Source: Arctopsyche grandis (lineage: Eukaryota > Arthropoda > Insecta > Trichoptera > Hydropsychidae). Taken from it: 64,000 nt of DNA. Position 1 is the stretch's first letter. Each line of letters opens with the position of its first letter. Positions 36,513 through 50,100 of this stretch are shown in pieces. The position numbers and the translations under genes were made by a program. The stretch lies in NCBI RefSeq assembly GCF_051622035.1, contig NC_135357.1, positions 37,245,691-37,309,690 of the forward strand, in the 5' to 3' direction. Below the pieces are notes generated by a model. It ran no database searches. It was not told where the DNA came from and worked only from the letters and a program-made list of their open reading frames with translations.

Positions 36513-36767
36513 ATGAATGCATTAATCTGTAGGAATATAGCACAACATGTGTTATCCCGAATCAAAATCAGTGATCTCATCTCTTTCACAACAATGGATA
36601 AGTCGTACGATGGCATCATCGCGCTCCTGTACAAACATGCAGAGCTAACCTCGCCTGGAATTATATTCGCTACTCAAGGGCAACAACCAAATCCGACTAA
36701 TGGAAGCTTCCAGAAGTATGATTTCGTCACCCGGAGACAAAAGATAACCTCAAGCCCCCGAAAGTAG
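36513..36767 (+). other. Short open frame of unknown nature
   Basis: 84 codons beginning MNALICRNIAQHVLSRI, with ELTSPGIIFATQGQQPNP further on. Base composition is more balanced than the surroundings, so it may be a fragment of a gene or element. I do not recognise a domain. A GGGGGGAGGGCGGCCGCC patch follows at about 36910. Confidence 0.25.
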
Positions 36768-37914
36768 GATGACATCATTCAATTAATATATAATCCAGAG
36801 CATCAGACTCGGATGCTAGTTCAGCCAGCCTTTTCGCTGAAATGGGCAATTAGCCAAATTCCCCGCGATTGTAATAAATTTGTATACTGTACAACAGGGG
36901 CGTCATTTGAGGGGGGAGGGCGGCCGCCTCCCCTAGATTTGAAGGGGACTATCCACGTTGTTTAATATATTATTATGAATTTGAATTAAAATACTATTTG
37001 CTAGTAAAAGGATGCTAAAAAAATGGACATCGACAACGTTATTAATTTATATGCGTTAATAAAATCTAGACGGTATCCATTATTGTAATGTGTTATATTA
37101 TATAATAGGTATTGTAAATAAAATTATATTATAATAATAACATTTATTTAATGCTTTTTTTATTTTTTAGTTTAAAAAAACTCTCAATGTATTTTCAGGA
37201 GACTATTTTGTACTTTGTAAATCAGCGTTTATACCCAAATCTCTTAATAGATTTTTTAAAATTATTTTACTATTAATTTTATTGATAAAAATATTATTAA
37301 AAGAAATAGTCATATACACTCATTTTTTAAATATAATACCATATAAAAAAATGATAGAAAGTCATTTCTTAGTGGTCAAAAATTTTGTTCTCCTGGGGAA
37401 AGCTGATATAACGCACCTGCTATACAATAATAAATTATCCTCTTAAAAATTCAACCGAGTTTCCATAGGACAGGACACTGGTTAACGGTAATTAGATTAT
37501 TCGTCACATTGCGGTGGTCACAAAGATAATTTTTGCCATGAAAATCGCGAATACACAATATTTGACACTCAAGTTCTTGTTAGTATGATGGACTTTTCGA
37601 CTGCCAGATGTTCCGTTATAGAGATTTTAGTGACTTTGTGACCAATAATCACCGAACCTGGTTAACACACCTTCCCGCTTCCTAAAAATCCATTACTAAA
37701 AGCTGTATAAATATTATATTTATAGATAAAATCATCCTGTCTCGTCCGGTGTAGGTAATGCAGGAATTCCTCTTTTATAATTTGCCGATAGTGGTAATTA
37801 ATGCAGCAAATACTTTTCAGACGTACTACAGTTTGTGCAATCGTTTTGTATCAAGGCTGAATCAAAAGAACGATTTAATTAAGCGGGTCATTTGTGACCG
37901 TATATTTCGAAGAG

Positions 37915-38205
37915 TGGGGATAGTGGCGCTCGGGATTGCGCGAAGTGACGTTCGCGAACGTCAGTTGTTGTGCGCCGGTAGCGGCGGCTTTCGCGCCCCC
38001 TTTGAGGCTGCGCCCCGTTCGCTGCCCCGCGCCCTTTTCAGCCCCCGACGCTCGCGGGTGAGACGCCCCCCCACGCGGGTGCCTCCGCCCCCGCCCCTCC
38101 CCCCCGCCTCGCCGCCCCGCTCGAGCCCTCGCACACAATCGATACGCTTTGCTGCCCCTGCCCCGCCCCGCCCCGCCCCAACCCTGTCACCCCTATCGTC
38201 CAAAC
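37915..38205 (+). promoter_or_regulatory. GC- and CpG-rich island, likely promoter or first exon of dystrobrevin
   Basis: About 290 bp of strongly GC-rich, CpG-rich sequence in AT-rich surroundings, ending in a run of CCCCG units (GC-box-like, about 38160-38178). A good splice donor CGG|GTGAG lies at 38058. Dystrobrevin's first coding exon has a splice acceptor at 41460-41461 just before its ATG, so an upstream non-coding exon is required and this island is the best candidate. Translated frames here are P/R-rich artefacts of composition. Confidence 0.5.
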
Positions 38206-39116
38206 CAAATATTAATCATCTGACGTTTATGTGTATTTTAAAAGAAAACAAATGAATTTCTATTTTTTCAATTATTTTCACGCTTCCATTTAATTATATT
38301 TATTTTTTGATCATTTTTTATTCGAACGCTGTATTTTTTACTATATTAAATACCTTTTAAATTGAAGGCTTTTCTTTGCACTAAAGTGCAATTTTTTTGT
38401 GCAACCTTTTTTATATCAATAAATTGCCACATTTTTTATTATATATGTTTTTATTTATTATATTTGTCAATTCATTTGTTTAAATTGAAAATATATATAA
38501 AACTAAAACTAAGAATTAGAAAGGCTTTCCTCTATAACCAAAGATGCAAACCAAAATATTATTCTTTTTTTTTTTTCTTTTGGTTTGCTAAAACAAATGT
38601 AATTTGATTCATAATTAGTTTTACTTCACTTTTTTTTTCATTAGAAAAAAAATCTTATGTTTTTACTTTTTAAATTCAGTATATTTTAATTTATATGGCA
38701 CATTTAACTTTCTATGTCAATATGTTCCGAAATGAAACATTTATATTACCAATGAGCTGAGCTGGTATACAGTGAGCGACAAAAAAAAACTGATTTTGAG
38801 ATTTCTATGAAATTTGATTTTACTCTTATATGTAGCGATTTCTCAATACAAAAGTTTATTAAACGATGATAAGGATCATAAGGATATTAAAACAGGGCAA
38901 ACTGTGAATTTTTACTACGTGTTTGTTGAAATATTGAAATTATTTGCGACATGTATAAAAATGGAGAAAAACGTGTTGGTTGCATTTTGGTCGTGTTTCA
39001 CTTGTTTTGAAGCGATTATCAACCTGTAAATTTTTTTATATGATGTAAATAAGCTATTCTATTAATAAACTCAAAGAAATATATAATCCACATTTATTTT
39101 TTATAACTGCCCGAAT

Positions 39117-39368
39117 TCTTCTGGGCATGGAATCATAACACTGGCGTGATTTCGTTCTCCCAAAAATTGATTACTATATCTTCAAGTTCTTTCGAAGTTT
39201 CGGGTTGTGGGCTCTCATCCTTTTCTTGAAAATTGCCCATAAGTTCTCTATGATGTTCAGGTCAAGACTGTTTCCTGGCCAAATGAGGGATACATACTTA
39301 GGGTATGCAGATGAGCTGGTATACTTAGGGCTGCCGAGTATCATGGTCAAAAAAAGAAAAACAAACAT
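39117..39368 (-). mobile_element. Tc1/mariner transposase remnant
   Basis: Minus-strand text reads SLIWPGNSLDLNIIENLWAI, the WPxxSPDLNPIENLW signature of Tc1-like DDE transposases, followed by FKKRMRAHNPK. Only the C-terminal end is present and the upstream frame is broken. Confidence 0.8.
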
Positions 39369-40579
39369 TTAACCAAAAATATCATTATTTTACAAGGTAA
39401 TCCTAAAATTTCACCAGTACAGGAAAGATTAAATCTACATATAAGGCTAATAATCATAATGTATACATATATTTTTATGTAGTATAAAAATAATTTTTAA
39501 AACAAATTTATGCAAAAATCCAATTATCTCAAACGAAATATTATACGACTCATTCCAATTTCATAATAACCGGAACATACATATGTAGTTAGGAACATGA
39601 AAAGTTCACTTAAAAATGAATTGTTAAATTTAATCATCTTTATTCTCACTCTCAATTTCATCATCTCTGTTGCTATATTTATCTACATTGCTAATTTGGT
39701 GCAAAAGTTTCTTAATTTCTTTTATTTCTATATAAAATTCTAAAGATGAAATATTTTTGTTATTATATTTCTTTCTTTAGCCCACTGTCCGCTGATCATG
39801 GAAAATATTCTTTCTACATTTTGGCCAGATATTGCAAAAGCCTCTCCACTCACGTCATATACTGTGAGAGAAAATATAGTACAGACTGCGTTAAATTATT
39901 GTCAAAATTGTAAATGACGACATTTTGGATCTTATATAAAAAAGATAGAGAACAAAATAATTGTGTTCAATAAAAAAAGACAACATGTTCTCTTAAAAAG
40001 AGATTTATTGGCAACCCTAGGTATACTAACTACACTATAATAAATTACATCTCGGAATAAACAATAGCAACTAAGCAAATTTGCTTGCCCAAATGCTGAC
40101 ATCACTATTTACATTTTACGTTAAACCTGTTTTTTTTTTAGTTTTCGTACGATGATGTCACATCGGTGATGATGAGCAAACGTGTAATTTATTAGTATTT
40201 TAAATATTAACCATGTGTCTGTTTATAGTCATGATGATGTGTGCATGAACAACTGTTTATACGTTTGTCTGCTGACCTAAATATTGCAGCAAAACGACCC
40301 AAGATTTATTATGCCACCGCTAATTGAATACGTTTAACACGTTCAATCGTCTCAAATTGGTTGGGCGAGCGATGGAGAATTTAAAGTTCAGTTCAGGTCA
40401 AGAATTAATTTCAGACCATTGAAACTACTATTTTTTTTTATTAAATTCCTCGAACTGAATCTAATATTTATTTATGTTCCCGAAATGTATTGCCAATATA
40501 ACTATATAAAGGTTCGACTCTTTGAATTTTTAAATCGGTTGACTGTATGGGTCAAAAAGATCTAATAAGATGTAGATTT

Positions 40580-40988
40580 TTTTTTTTTTGATTTTTAAAT
40601 GCTTTTTATTATTACGAAATTATGTTCACAATACATCTTATATCTATTTTAATAGCTACTGATCTACTGATCATTTTCTATTTTACAATTTAATTTAATT
40701 TGGTTAGTAATCACAGTATTATATTATTGTAATGTTAATCTAAAGCATAATAGGAAAAAGAGCTCAAAAACCTATTTACAATCCTTATAAATGTTCATAA
40801 TACATCTAATACATAATATTAATTAAAGACTCTCTAAAGTCGATGACCTAAAGCAGATTGTGTTTAGGCAATCTGTGTGTTATACCTGAAGGGTATAGAC
40901 ATTTTGTTGTAATCACCGAGACTCTTCACAAGTGTGTTAGTATGGTTATTAGTGATTCTGTCATAGAATCTACTGGTTAGTTTGTTAG
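40580..40988 (-). mobile_element. Retroposed segment with 17-bp target duplication
   Basis: TAATAAGATGTAGATTT occurs at 40563-40579 and again at 40989-41005. The insert ends on its left in a T run, i.e. a poly(A) tail on the minus strand, preceded on that strand by an AATAAAAAGC signal. This is the signature of LINE-driven insertion. The source transcript is not recognised (3' UTR, SINE or truncated LINE). Confidence 0.65.
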
Positions 40989-41476
40989 TAATAAGATGTA
41001 GATTTGTGTCTTCAAATGTATTAAATTTTTAGAAATAAATATTTTACAAAATTAACATATCAAACATATGTATGTATGTATGTATAATATTAAAAAAAAA
41101 CCAAAATTAATTTCAATTTTTCAATCTACTTACTGAAAGATAAAAAAATATTAGTTGAAATATTATTTTTATTTAATCAACAACAAATCGTTTTAATTTA
41201 CCAAATTTAGGTATCAGTAAACTTGACTTTGCGTCGAATTTCTCTTATCTCGCGATTTTATCACAGTTATAAAATAGAACGTTACAATTGTCGGCTTAAT
41301 TCGACCGTCAATTGCTTAATCGACTCCACATTGGCGCAAACTAAAGGTCAATTATCACACCCACTATTTCTAGAGGCTCTTTATCGCATTTAACGGACTT
41401 AATTTCTTAAGATATGTGTATAATAATAACACTTTTTAATCGATAGTGTGTTTGTTTTCAGTAGCGCGTCGACAGA

Positions 41477-44121
41477 ATGAGCGTGGCCGCTGAAGAACCC
41501 GGGGGTGGTACTTCGGGTACCATCCCGGGATCGGCACCGGGTCAACCAGGAGGCCCTCCGACCGACCCCAGACTGGCCCTGCTGCAGGAGATGCGCGTCC
41601 AGAACTTCGATCTGATCCGATTCGCCTCATACCGCACAGCTTGCAAGCTCCGATTCGTCCAGAAGAAAGTCAACTGTATGTCGTATCATATTTTTGAAAT
41701 GGAAATTTGTCACACTAGGCACCATCTAAAAATAACAGAGATAGAGCAATATATGGATTAAGATAGTACTGAAATGAATTGGTGACCTCTCTCTGATAAT
41801 CTTGTACAGGAACCTTAAAAGTACCGCAATGACTGAATGTGTACGTTTGTTTTTTTAGTGCACGCTGTCGATATATGGAACGTGATCGAGGCATTCAGGG
41901 AGAATGGACTTAACACACTAGAACCGCAATGCGAAGTCAGTGTCGCTAGATTGGAGACGTTACTGTCGTCGCTGTACCATAGTCTCAATAAGAGGCTGCC
42001 TCCGGCGCATCAGGTGCGAGCTGCTCACTGTTGCGCTTTGCTTCTCAATTGGCTCCTCGCCGCTTACTGTCCTCCGGGGTATTATTTTTATATTTATTTT
42101 ATATGTAAATACTCAAATAATATGTTGTATTTATTAAGTTTTTTTCTGTTTTTAGGGAAAATGTTGGAAAAATTAGGGTATTTTCAATCAAAGTCGCTTT
42201 GGCGACGATGTGTGCTGGAAAGCTCGTAGATAAGCTTAGATGTAAGTATGGTTTTTTTTTAGGTTTCGAGTTCATAAGTGTTTCAAAACTATGAAGCTGA
42301 TGTAAAGAAGTTCATTGATCTAATATTGGGCCTGAATTCTGATTTTTATACACCTCCTCCTTGGTTTCACGATAAAACGCTCATGGAATTAACACTCAAC
42401 GACATAACGCTCATGTGAAAAAATTATACATTATACTCACTGATAAAACGTCCACGGGAAAAATGCTTACGCGATATGCTATGTCGCGAGTGTTATTTCT
42501 AGTGGTGTCACCCTAATAGTTTCCACGGGTTTCCGGAAATCCGTTGTTAGAAATCAAAAAATTCATATAATTTTTGTCAAAATTATACAAATCTTGAAAA
42601 TTGTTTTTGACGGTTACAACTTCGAAAAGGTCGCAGTTGATTACATAGTAGGAAAAGAGAAAAGATCTTGTTAAAAGTCATAAACTTTATTGCATCATTT
42701 TGTAAATACCCAAAGAAAGCCGAAAATTCCAATTTTTTTTCAAACACGCTAAATTCTTCGTCTTTTCGGAAACGGGTGTGTTTTTATTTCGTTTTACTTG
42801 ATTGAATTGTTTCATTTACACAAGAAGATTTTTAGATTTAGATTTATAATTAGATTTAAATTTTATATAAAATTTAAGCGTTTTTGGTTTTTTTTTGCCT
42901 TTCTTCAGACATCCAAAAAAAGTTGATTGAGAACCCAAAGCTTGTGTAAGCTTTTACTATGTTGGTATTTTAGTTAAGTTTGATTTGGGCTAAAGTTTGA
43001 TGATTAGTGTAGACCAGAAAAAAAAGAATATACATACTTCATAGTTTTGAAATATCTGTGTACCACTTTTGAATGGGTGCATCCGCTCTAAAATTGCCAG
43101 ATTAACAGAACGGCAGCTTTAAACGTAATTCTCGTTTTCTCGAATGATAGATTGCACATCAGATGACGAGTAACCTTTCGATGTGCACAGATGCAATTAT
43201 TAAAATTGAGTTGGATCTTTCTGGCGAGTTTAATAAGGCAAGATTCGGAACTTATCGAATCTTGCCTTATTAAACTCGCCTGAAAGATCCAACTCAATTT
43301 TAATAATTGCATCTGTGCACATCGAAAGGTTACCCGTCATCTGATGTGCAATATATCATTCGAGAAGATGAGAATTGCATTTAAAGCAGCCGTCCGTTAA
43401 TCTGTCGTTCAATTTGTCTGGCGATTTTAGAGCGGATACACCGCATACCTTTTGAGTATGATTTTAAAATTTTCTCATAATATAATATATATATAGAATC
43501 ACAACTTTCATTACAATTCTAATTTATTTAATGACTGAAAGTGACTAACTATTATGTACACAAATATATGTATATAAATCTGAACCTAAACAGAACTGGG
43601 CGCTTCTACTAATTTAAGCAATTCATTTGTGAATGAAAAAGAAACGGGCATTTAGATTATCAATTTTAATGTACAGATTTGTTATACATCTGAGAATAAA
43701 AACGCCTTGTAAAAGTGATCTAGGTATTACATTGAATCTGCGTAACTTAAACAAAGACCTGCCTTTATATATTGCAGATGTATTTTCGCAAGTGTCCGAC
43801 GGCACTGGCCAACTATCTCGAATACGATTGGGAGAATATTTGCGCGAGGCTTTGGCCTTGCCAGCAGCCGTATACGAATCACCGTCGTTTCCCTACAGCG
43901 ACAACCTCACCGACACACTATTCCCAGGAGTAAGGAAATTACATATTTTGTATCCATATAACAATATTACATATATATTATGATTCTAAGTGATGAATCG
44001 TTTCAATTTCAGCGTGGAAAAGTCACCGTGAACGACTTCATGGACACGATGATGTCAGATCCGGGACCGGCGTGTCTCGTCTGGCTGCCGCTGCTGCACC
44101 GACTGGCGTCCGTAGAAAACG
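41477..44121 (+). CDS. Dyb: Dystrobrevin exons 1-5: EF-hand region
   Basis: Exons 41477-41675, 41859-42078, 42156-42241, 43778-43929 and 44013-44121, with phases 1, 2, 1, 0, 1. They encode [20 protein letters not shown] through the paired EF-hand-like helices to LHRLASVEN. Exon 3 is short (86 bp, [19 protein letters not shown]). Intron 3 contains a Mutator-like MITE and a GCTCAC-type repeat. Confidence 0.9.
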
Positions 44122-47100
44122 GTAACCATCCATTGGTCGAATGCGGCAATCGGTTCCTATAGTCGTATATTAAATTTTGATGTTTTTATTCAGTTGTACA
44201 TCCGACGGCGTGTTCGGCCTGTGGAAGAGCTCGTCTCGCCGGCTTCCGCTACCGTTGTTCCCGATGCCACAATTATACGCTGTGCCAGGATTGCTTCTGG
44301 CGCGGCAGAGTCTCCGACAATCACACCAACGAACACGAAGTCAAAGAGTACGCCACATATGTAAGTTCGATCGAAATGTACGTGTGCTTGTTCTGTATGT
44401 ATGTGTGATACATTTGTTTGGTCGTTTCGCTTTCAGAAGTCTCCGTCGAAGCAGATCGGCCACTCGTTAAGGAAGTCGTTCCGGTGCGTGCCGGAAAGGT
44501 CGCGACAGCAGTTTCCTCGGTTCCCCGATCAGCCTGAAAAAACCCTCAACCTCAGTCACATTGTGTAATTTTCTTTTATTATATATATTCATACTAACTC
44601 ATGTACATATGTCTCATTTTTATTTTACACTATTTAAATGTAGTGTAAAAGTGATTATATTTAATAACAAAAATTATTTAAAGCATTTGTAACTGCACTA
44701 AATTAGAATTGTTTTTAAGTCTGTATTTACTTTTGAAATCTTCTGCATATCATCCTTTGTACCAAGTAAAACATCAATGAATATTTGAAGATTATGTTAT
44801 TATTTTAATTTATTTTCTCTTCAGACCTCCGTCACCTGTTGCCATGCATAATGGTTTTCCGGATGCTTATGGAGGCCACTTAGCACACACGGGACACACA
44901 GGATCATTAGACTCTCGTGCTCCTCGACCGATGCATCACGGTAAACCATAATTGAAAAAAAAGTACACTTTAAACCATAATGTACACGCGTATTATTACA
45001 TTTTTTTGAAATCTTTTAGATATGGGACGAGGCGACGACGAGCATCGATTGATTGCACGATATGCTGCCCGACTTGCTCAACACAATACAATGGTATTCG
45101 TCAATATTTTTATACTATCCTATTTAGTTGGTGATGACAGCTGAGACAGGCCTGCTTCTAGTGACGTCAAACAGAAAGAAGCATGTTATAAATCAGACTC
45201 AAACTTCCATATGTTACAATTTTTTTTCATGTTGATTGAATGAGCTAGTGTTTTCATATCAAATTTAACTTTCATTCTAGAATGTACATATATATGTACT
45301 TTAAGGTTCTGCGACAAAGCGCTCACAAACCTAATGCTCAACGACCCAACGCGCACGACATAACGCTCACGCGACAAAGCACTCACAGATTAGACATAGC
45401 GTTTTGTTGCGTGACCGTTATCTGTGAATATAATGTTTGTGAGCGTTTTGTCATGACACAGTACTTTGAGGCAACCTTTTGGTATTCGCGGAACACATTG
45501 TTTACAACTCTTAGAGTTTGTCAGCTACGTATATACATATGTACTTTATCGGTGGTCACTAGCTAGTCCTTACATACATAGGTGACAAAAGTGACAAAAC
45601 GTTAACTAACATCGGTTTTCTCCCTCGCATTTTTTTCCCCGATCTTGCTCACACACGTTAGACCAAAGTGGTGCGTACGGTACTAAAAGGCCCGCGGCCA
45701 CCAAGTTGCGATGCTCTGCTTTAAGGCGTACTACTAGAGTACATACACTTTGTACATAAGGCTTTAAATTTGTGTATTCTTGTGATATTTTTACACGTAT
45801 TTTTAGGACACATGTTAATTAATCATATCATTGTATTTGTAGCCAAGATCCGGACGATCGGCGTCGCTGACACCAGATCTGGTAAATGCTGTTTAATTAT
45901 ATTTATGAATGTAAATATAGTTTAATAATGAAATTGAAGTTTTAATGTAATGTACATATATGATGTAGGGTCGTGGAATGGTAGAAGGACTCGGCTGGAA
46001 TGCGAACGCTGATGGTGCCCGAGCCCAGCGTGAACTCATCTCCCAACTCGAAGCCAAGAATAGAGAAATCATGCAAGAAATTACTAGATTGCGGTTTGTA
46101 TATATATATTTTTTTAGTATATTATTGCTCAACGTTTATTTTTTCAATGTATCACTTTTGTTATGTAGGCGACAGCAAGAAGCAGAAGGTGGTGGTGGAA
46201 ACTCTGGAAGTGGAGAACTCGTCGGTGAATTGCGCGCGTTGCGTCAACGTAAGGGTGAATTAGAAGGACACCTTTCAGCGTTGCAAGATTCTCGTCGTCA
46301 TCTAATGGGTCAGTTGGAAGGGCTCATGAAAATGTTGAAGGTATGTGTTACATATTTATGATATTTGCGTATATCATAATTTTGAAAAACTTATTGGAAT
46401 GTGTTTGGTGTGATCAGAATCAGCAGTCCTCACCTCGATCGACCCCTACATCGTCTCCACGATCTGCCCAAAGTCCGCCCCCTTCAGGATTCATCTTGGG
46501 TGCTCCGAACGATCGGTACTATTATTGATATATATTTTTTTGGACAGTCGAAGGGTCTTTTAGCTAATCTCTAGATTGTTCTTTGTAGAGGAAATGTCAT
46601 CGTCAGCGGTCCGAGGTCGGCTCCTCAAACTCCATCACTCGGTGAGCGTGACCGACTAGACATGTCGTGCATGTCGCAAAGCTTAGCAGCATCAGGTGCG
46701 TTTAACTATACCAGGATATGTACACATTTGCCATCCGGTATTGCATTATGCAAACATTTATCAAATTTAAAAAAAAAAGTCGGCTCTAAAATCATTAGAT
46801 CTCGATTCCTATTAGCCAGAACATTTATATAAGGAACAATTTAAACGTCCATTTTATAAAATAAATGTGCATTTAAAAAAAATTGTGTGCATTTCTAAAT
46901 GACGGATACAGATTGACATTAGAATGTTTGCTTTGATCATTGAAAAAAATATTTGCTACTTAAAAAGTGGATGTAATGTGCATTAAAATGACCTTATCGG
47001 CAACGTTGCGAATACCGAAATACGAACCAATGTTTTTTTAGGTTTTATTTATGGTTTGGTTAGGTTAGGTTAAGTTACGGTTGGTTTTATTCATTTAAGA

Positions 47101-50100
47101 TTACATTTCACTAGTGAGCAAACAAAAGTAAACACTTTTGACGGTTGAAAATTGTCAATAGCTGAAGACGTTGCCACTTTTTGTATCCATTCTAAAGCTA
47201 AAATCTATTTTTTCGAATGGTCGTTTTTTTATTTTTTAATGGTCACTTTATAATACCAAAATATTTTATTCGATGCATAATACGAGATTGTTTAATGCAC
47301 CGAAAATAATGCAAATGTTTAATGCGCAAACATTTTTTTTAAGATACAAAGTATTCTTCTCAATGTACAGCTAAATCGTACCCATTTATATACTTGTGTG
47401 TATTTCAGGTGTCGAAGGCGCACTCACCGCGGAATTGAGATCCAACTATACCTCGTCTCCGAGAAACAACGGTACGTATTCGATTGAAGTCGATGGAATA
47501 TTTTAAAATATGAATAGTATTCTTATCACGGTGGAGGTGGTATCGAGTTTTACTAACATTTACTCAATCGCTTTCACTCTTTTCTTTTCCATTCACACCA
47601 TTTTATCTCGATGTTTCACTGAGCGATGGTTGTATAGCGAACGACTCGTTCGCTATACTGACCGCAGTCGGTGCACCAGGTCACAACGTCACGGTCAATT
47701 TACACCATGGGTATATTACAAAGGCACGTTTATCATGTAATATCTCGATGTGAGCGCACTTATATCTGCACTACCGAGTTTCACTCGCAGTTTATATATT
47801 TATATGTATATCCATCGTGTAAATCGATTCTTCCGATCGTCGGGCTGCGGGTGTGTGTTGTTGACGAATTATGTCCGCAGGCGCCAGTAACGGGGCTCCG
47901 TCCCCTGCACCGGGCAACCGATCGCTCCGCACCGACCTCCTGTTCGCCGCCGACTCTGTCACCAACGCCATGTCCACGCTAGTGAGGGAGCTGAACTCCG
48001 GTGAGGATAGCAAAGCATAGAAACAAAAAAATAAAAAATGAAATATTCACAATCCAAAAAAACAATATATATTCCCGTCCCAATCTTTTGCACCATAGCT
48101 GACGTTATTTAATATATGAATCATGTCGTTGTGTTTTTCGCTGATACTTTTTCGTTTTTGGTTTTTTCTTTTTTTAGTTTTCATGCATTTTGGCTCTAGT
48201 TTTTTTCTTTAATTTTCGTTTATGATTTTTTCAGCTTTTCAAAATTATTAATAAAAAATAAATTACTTCGGATTGAATTATTTTTTCTTTTTAGCTAAAT
48301 CGATTATTATTATTAAATGTTTTTAATTCATCATACTTTTATGTACGGAATGTATCTTAATTTTCTTTTTTGATAATAAATCTATGCATGTTGCAACTAA
48401 TCCGTCACGGTTAAATACATATCTCATTTTGCTACTACTACTTTGTTAGATGAAATGTTTTTTCAACGGAAAAAACTTTAATGCCATTTTATTTTATATA
48501 CTACTTTAACTTAATATGTAATAAAATCTAGCATTTCCTCAATATTTAACATCATACAAATCTAATTTAAATAAACACTAAAATAAGCATGCTTTTTTCT
48601 GCATAAATAATACATTTACAGTGATATTTTAGTAGATTTTCAATCAAGTATACATTTTATGCTTTACATACAATCAATGACTGCTATATTTATGTTTTAA
48701 TTATATCATTATTAAAATAAAATTCGTGTCTAGTATTGAAAAGCAACAAATTGAATTATATTTTTTCAGTTTTGATCATTCGATTGTCAGTAATTTAGAT
48801 TTCGGTCAGTAGTCGAGTGGTCATTGACAAATCATGATAGTACCATATTTATAATTGATCGATAAGGATCTTATGTTATTATTCGTACAATAGATTATAT
48901 TTTGTTAATTTCGTTATTCCCGATTATAATACAACAATAATATAGTTATTATTATTATATTGTTCTAGAATAGATTTTGGATTTTGTTCTAACAAAACAC
49001 ACTCGTCGACCGATGTATCTTAATATACATATGTACCTGTCTTATAGTCAGTACGTATTATAATTAAATAATCATTATATATTACGTACATATGTACTAT
49101 ATACGTCTGTCGATGAATATCGTCTGTAATTAATTCATCTCTTCTGTGTAATGTGATTGGTATTGGTATGTGTGCTATTATTTTTTTATATATTTATATA
49201 TACATTATGTATATCAAGCAATACATTAAGGAATGGTTGAAGAACACCTCACGAACAACACAAATTTAATTCGTAAGACACATCACGGGAGTGGCTCTCT
49301 TTATATTTTGAAAAAACAACAAACTCGGACCCAACGAGTATGAATATGACATTGAAATCTTTCATTTTGTGCAATGTTTTGTAATATCTTCAACTTCGTA
49401 TATTATTTGTACGTATTTAATTACAATTCTGATATTTACATATGATAGTTATAAATTTATTTGAATGTAATTTTCCTTACTACACATTTCTGATCTAAAA
49501 AAAGTTATTGAAATAGGTGTCGATTTCAGGAATACCAACTTTAACTCCCACGCTACTATACATATTAAAATCCTAATTTCCTTTTTTTTTATACATGCTA
49601 CGCCAAATCCGAGAAATCGGCAAAAAATTGCCGAATTCATGAATGCCGAATGCGTGTATTCGGCATAAATGTTCTTGCTTTTTTCATGCATTGAGCAAAG
49701 TACGTTTTCCACAAGTAAAGGCAAAATCCATTGTACGTGTGCACCGTTCGATGACGACACCATCGACTGGTCACGTGGGCGCCCTAATCATCTCGGTACA
49801 GTGTTGTGTCTCTAACCTCTCTGGATCTGTCTAAAATCTAAACATATTATATGCGAACGCCCATCTTTAGAACATTTCGCCCAGCAAATAAAAGTGTCCC
49901 TCTTTAAAATAGCTCGCACGACAGATTCGGTGTTCGCCTGGCAAATCTTAGCAGCCAAAACTTATTTATTTAAGGGTTAGGATTGGCCCTATTCATTTAA
50001 GATTAGGTTGTTAGGGTCGGTATTTATTTTTATCAAATGGGTTGCCAGTAACAAAAATAATATTTGTCAAAAATAAGTACCGACCCTTTGCCGAAGTGCC

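Larger units (their letters stand above)
38206..41461. other. AT-rich stretch upstream of dystrobrevin coding exon 1 (probable long first intron)
   Basis: No host exon seen. It contains a Tc1/mariner transposase remnant (about 39117-39368, minus), a Tc1-like end TACAGTGAGCGACAAAA near 38769, and a retroposed insertion (40580-40988). Otherwise homopolymer-rich AT sequence. Confidence 0.6.

Noticed and set aside
37758-38255. 165-codon Pro/Arg-rich frame and antisense frames over the GC-rich island
   Set aside because: All six frames stay open because stop codons are rare in GC-rich DNA; treated as promoter or first exon.
44177-44470. 97-codon frame over dystrobrevin exons 6-7
   Set aside because: Shadow of the ZZ-finger exon in another frame.
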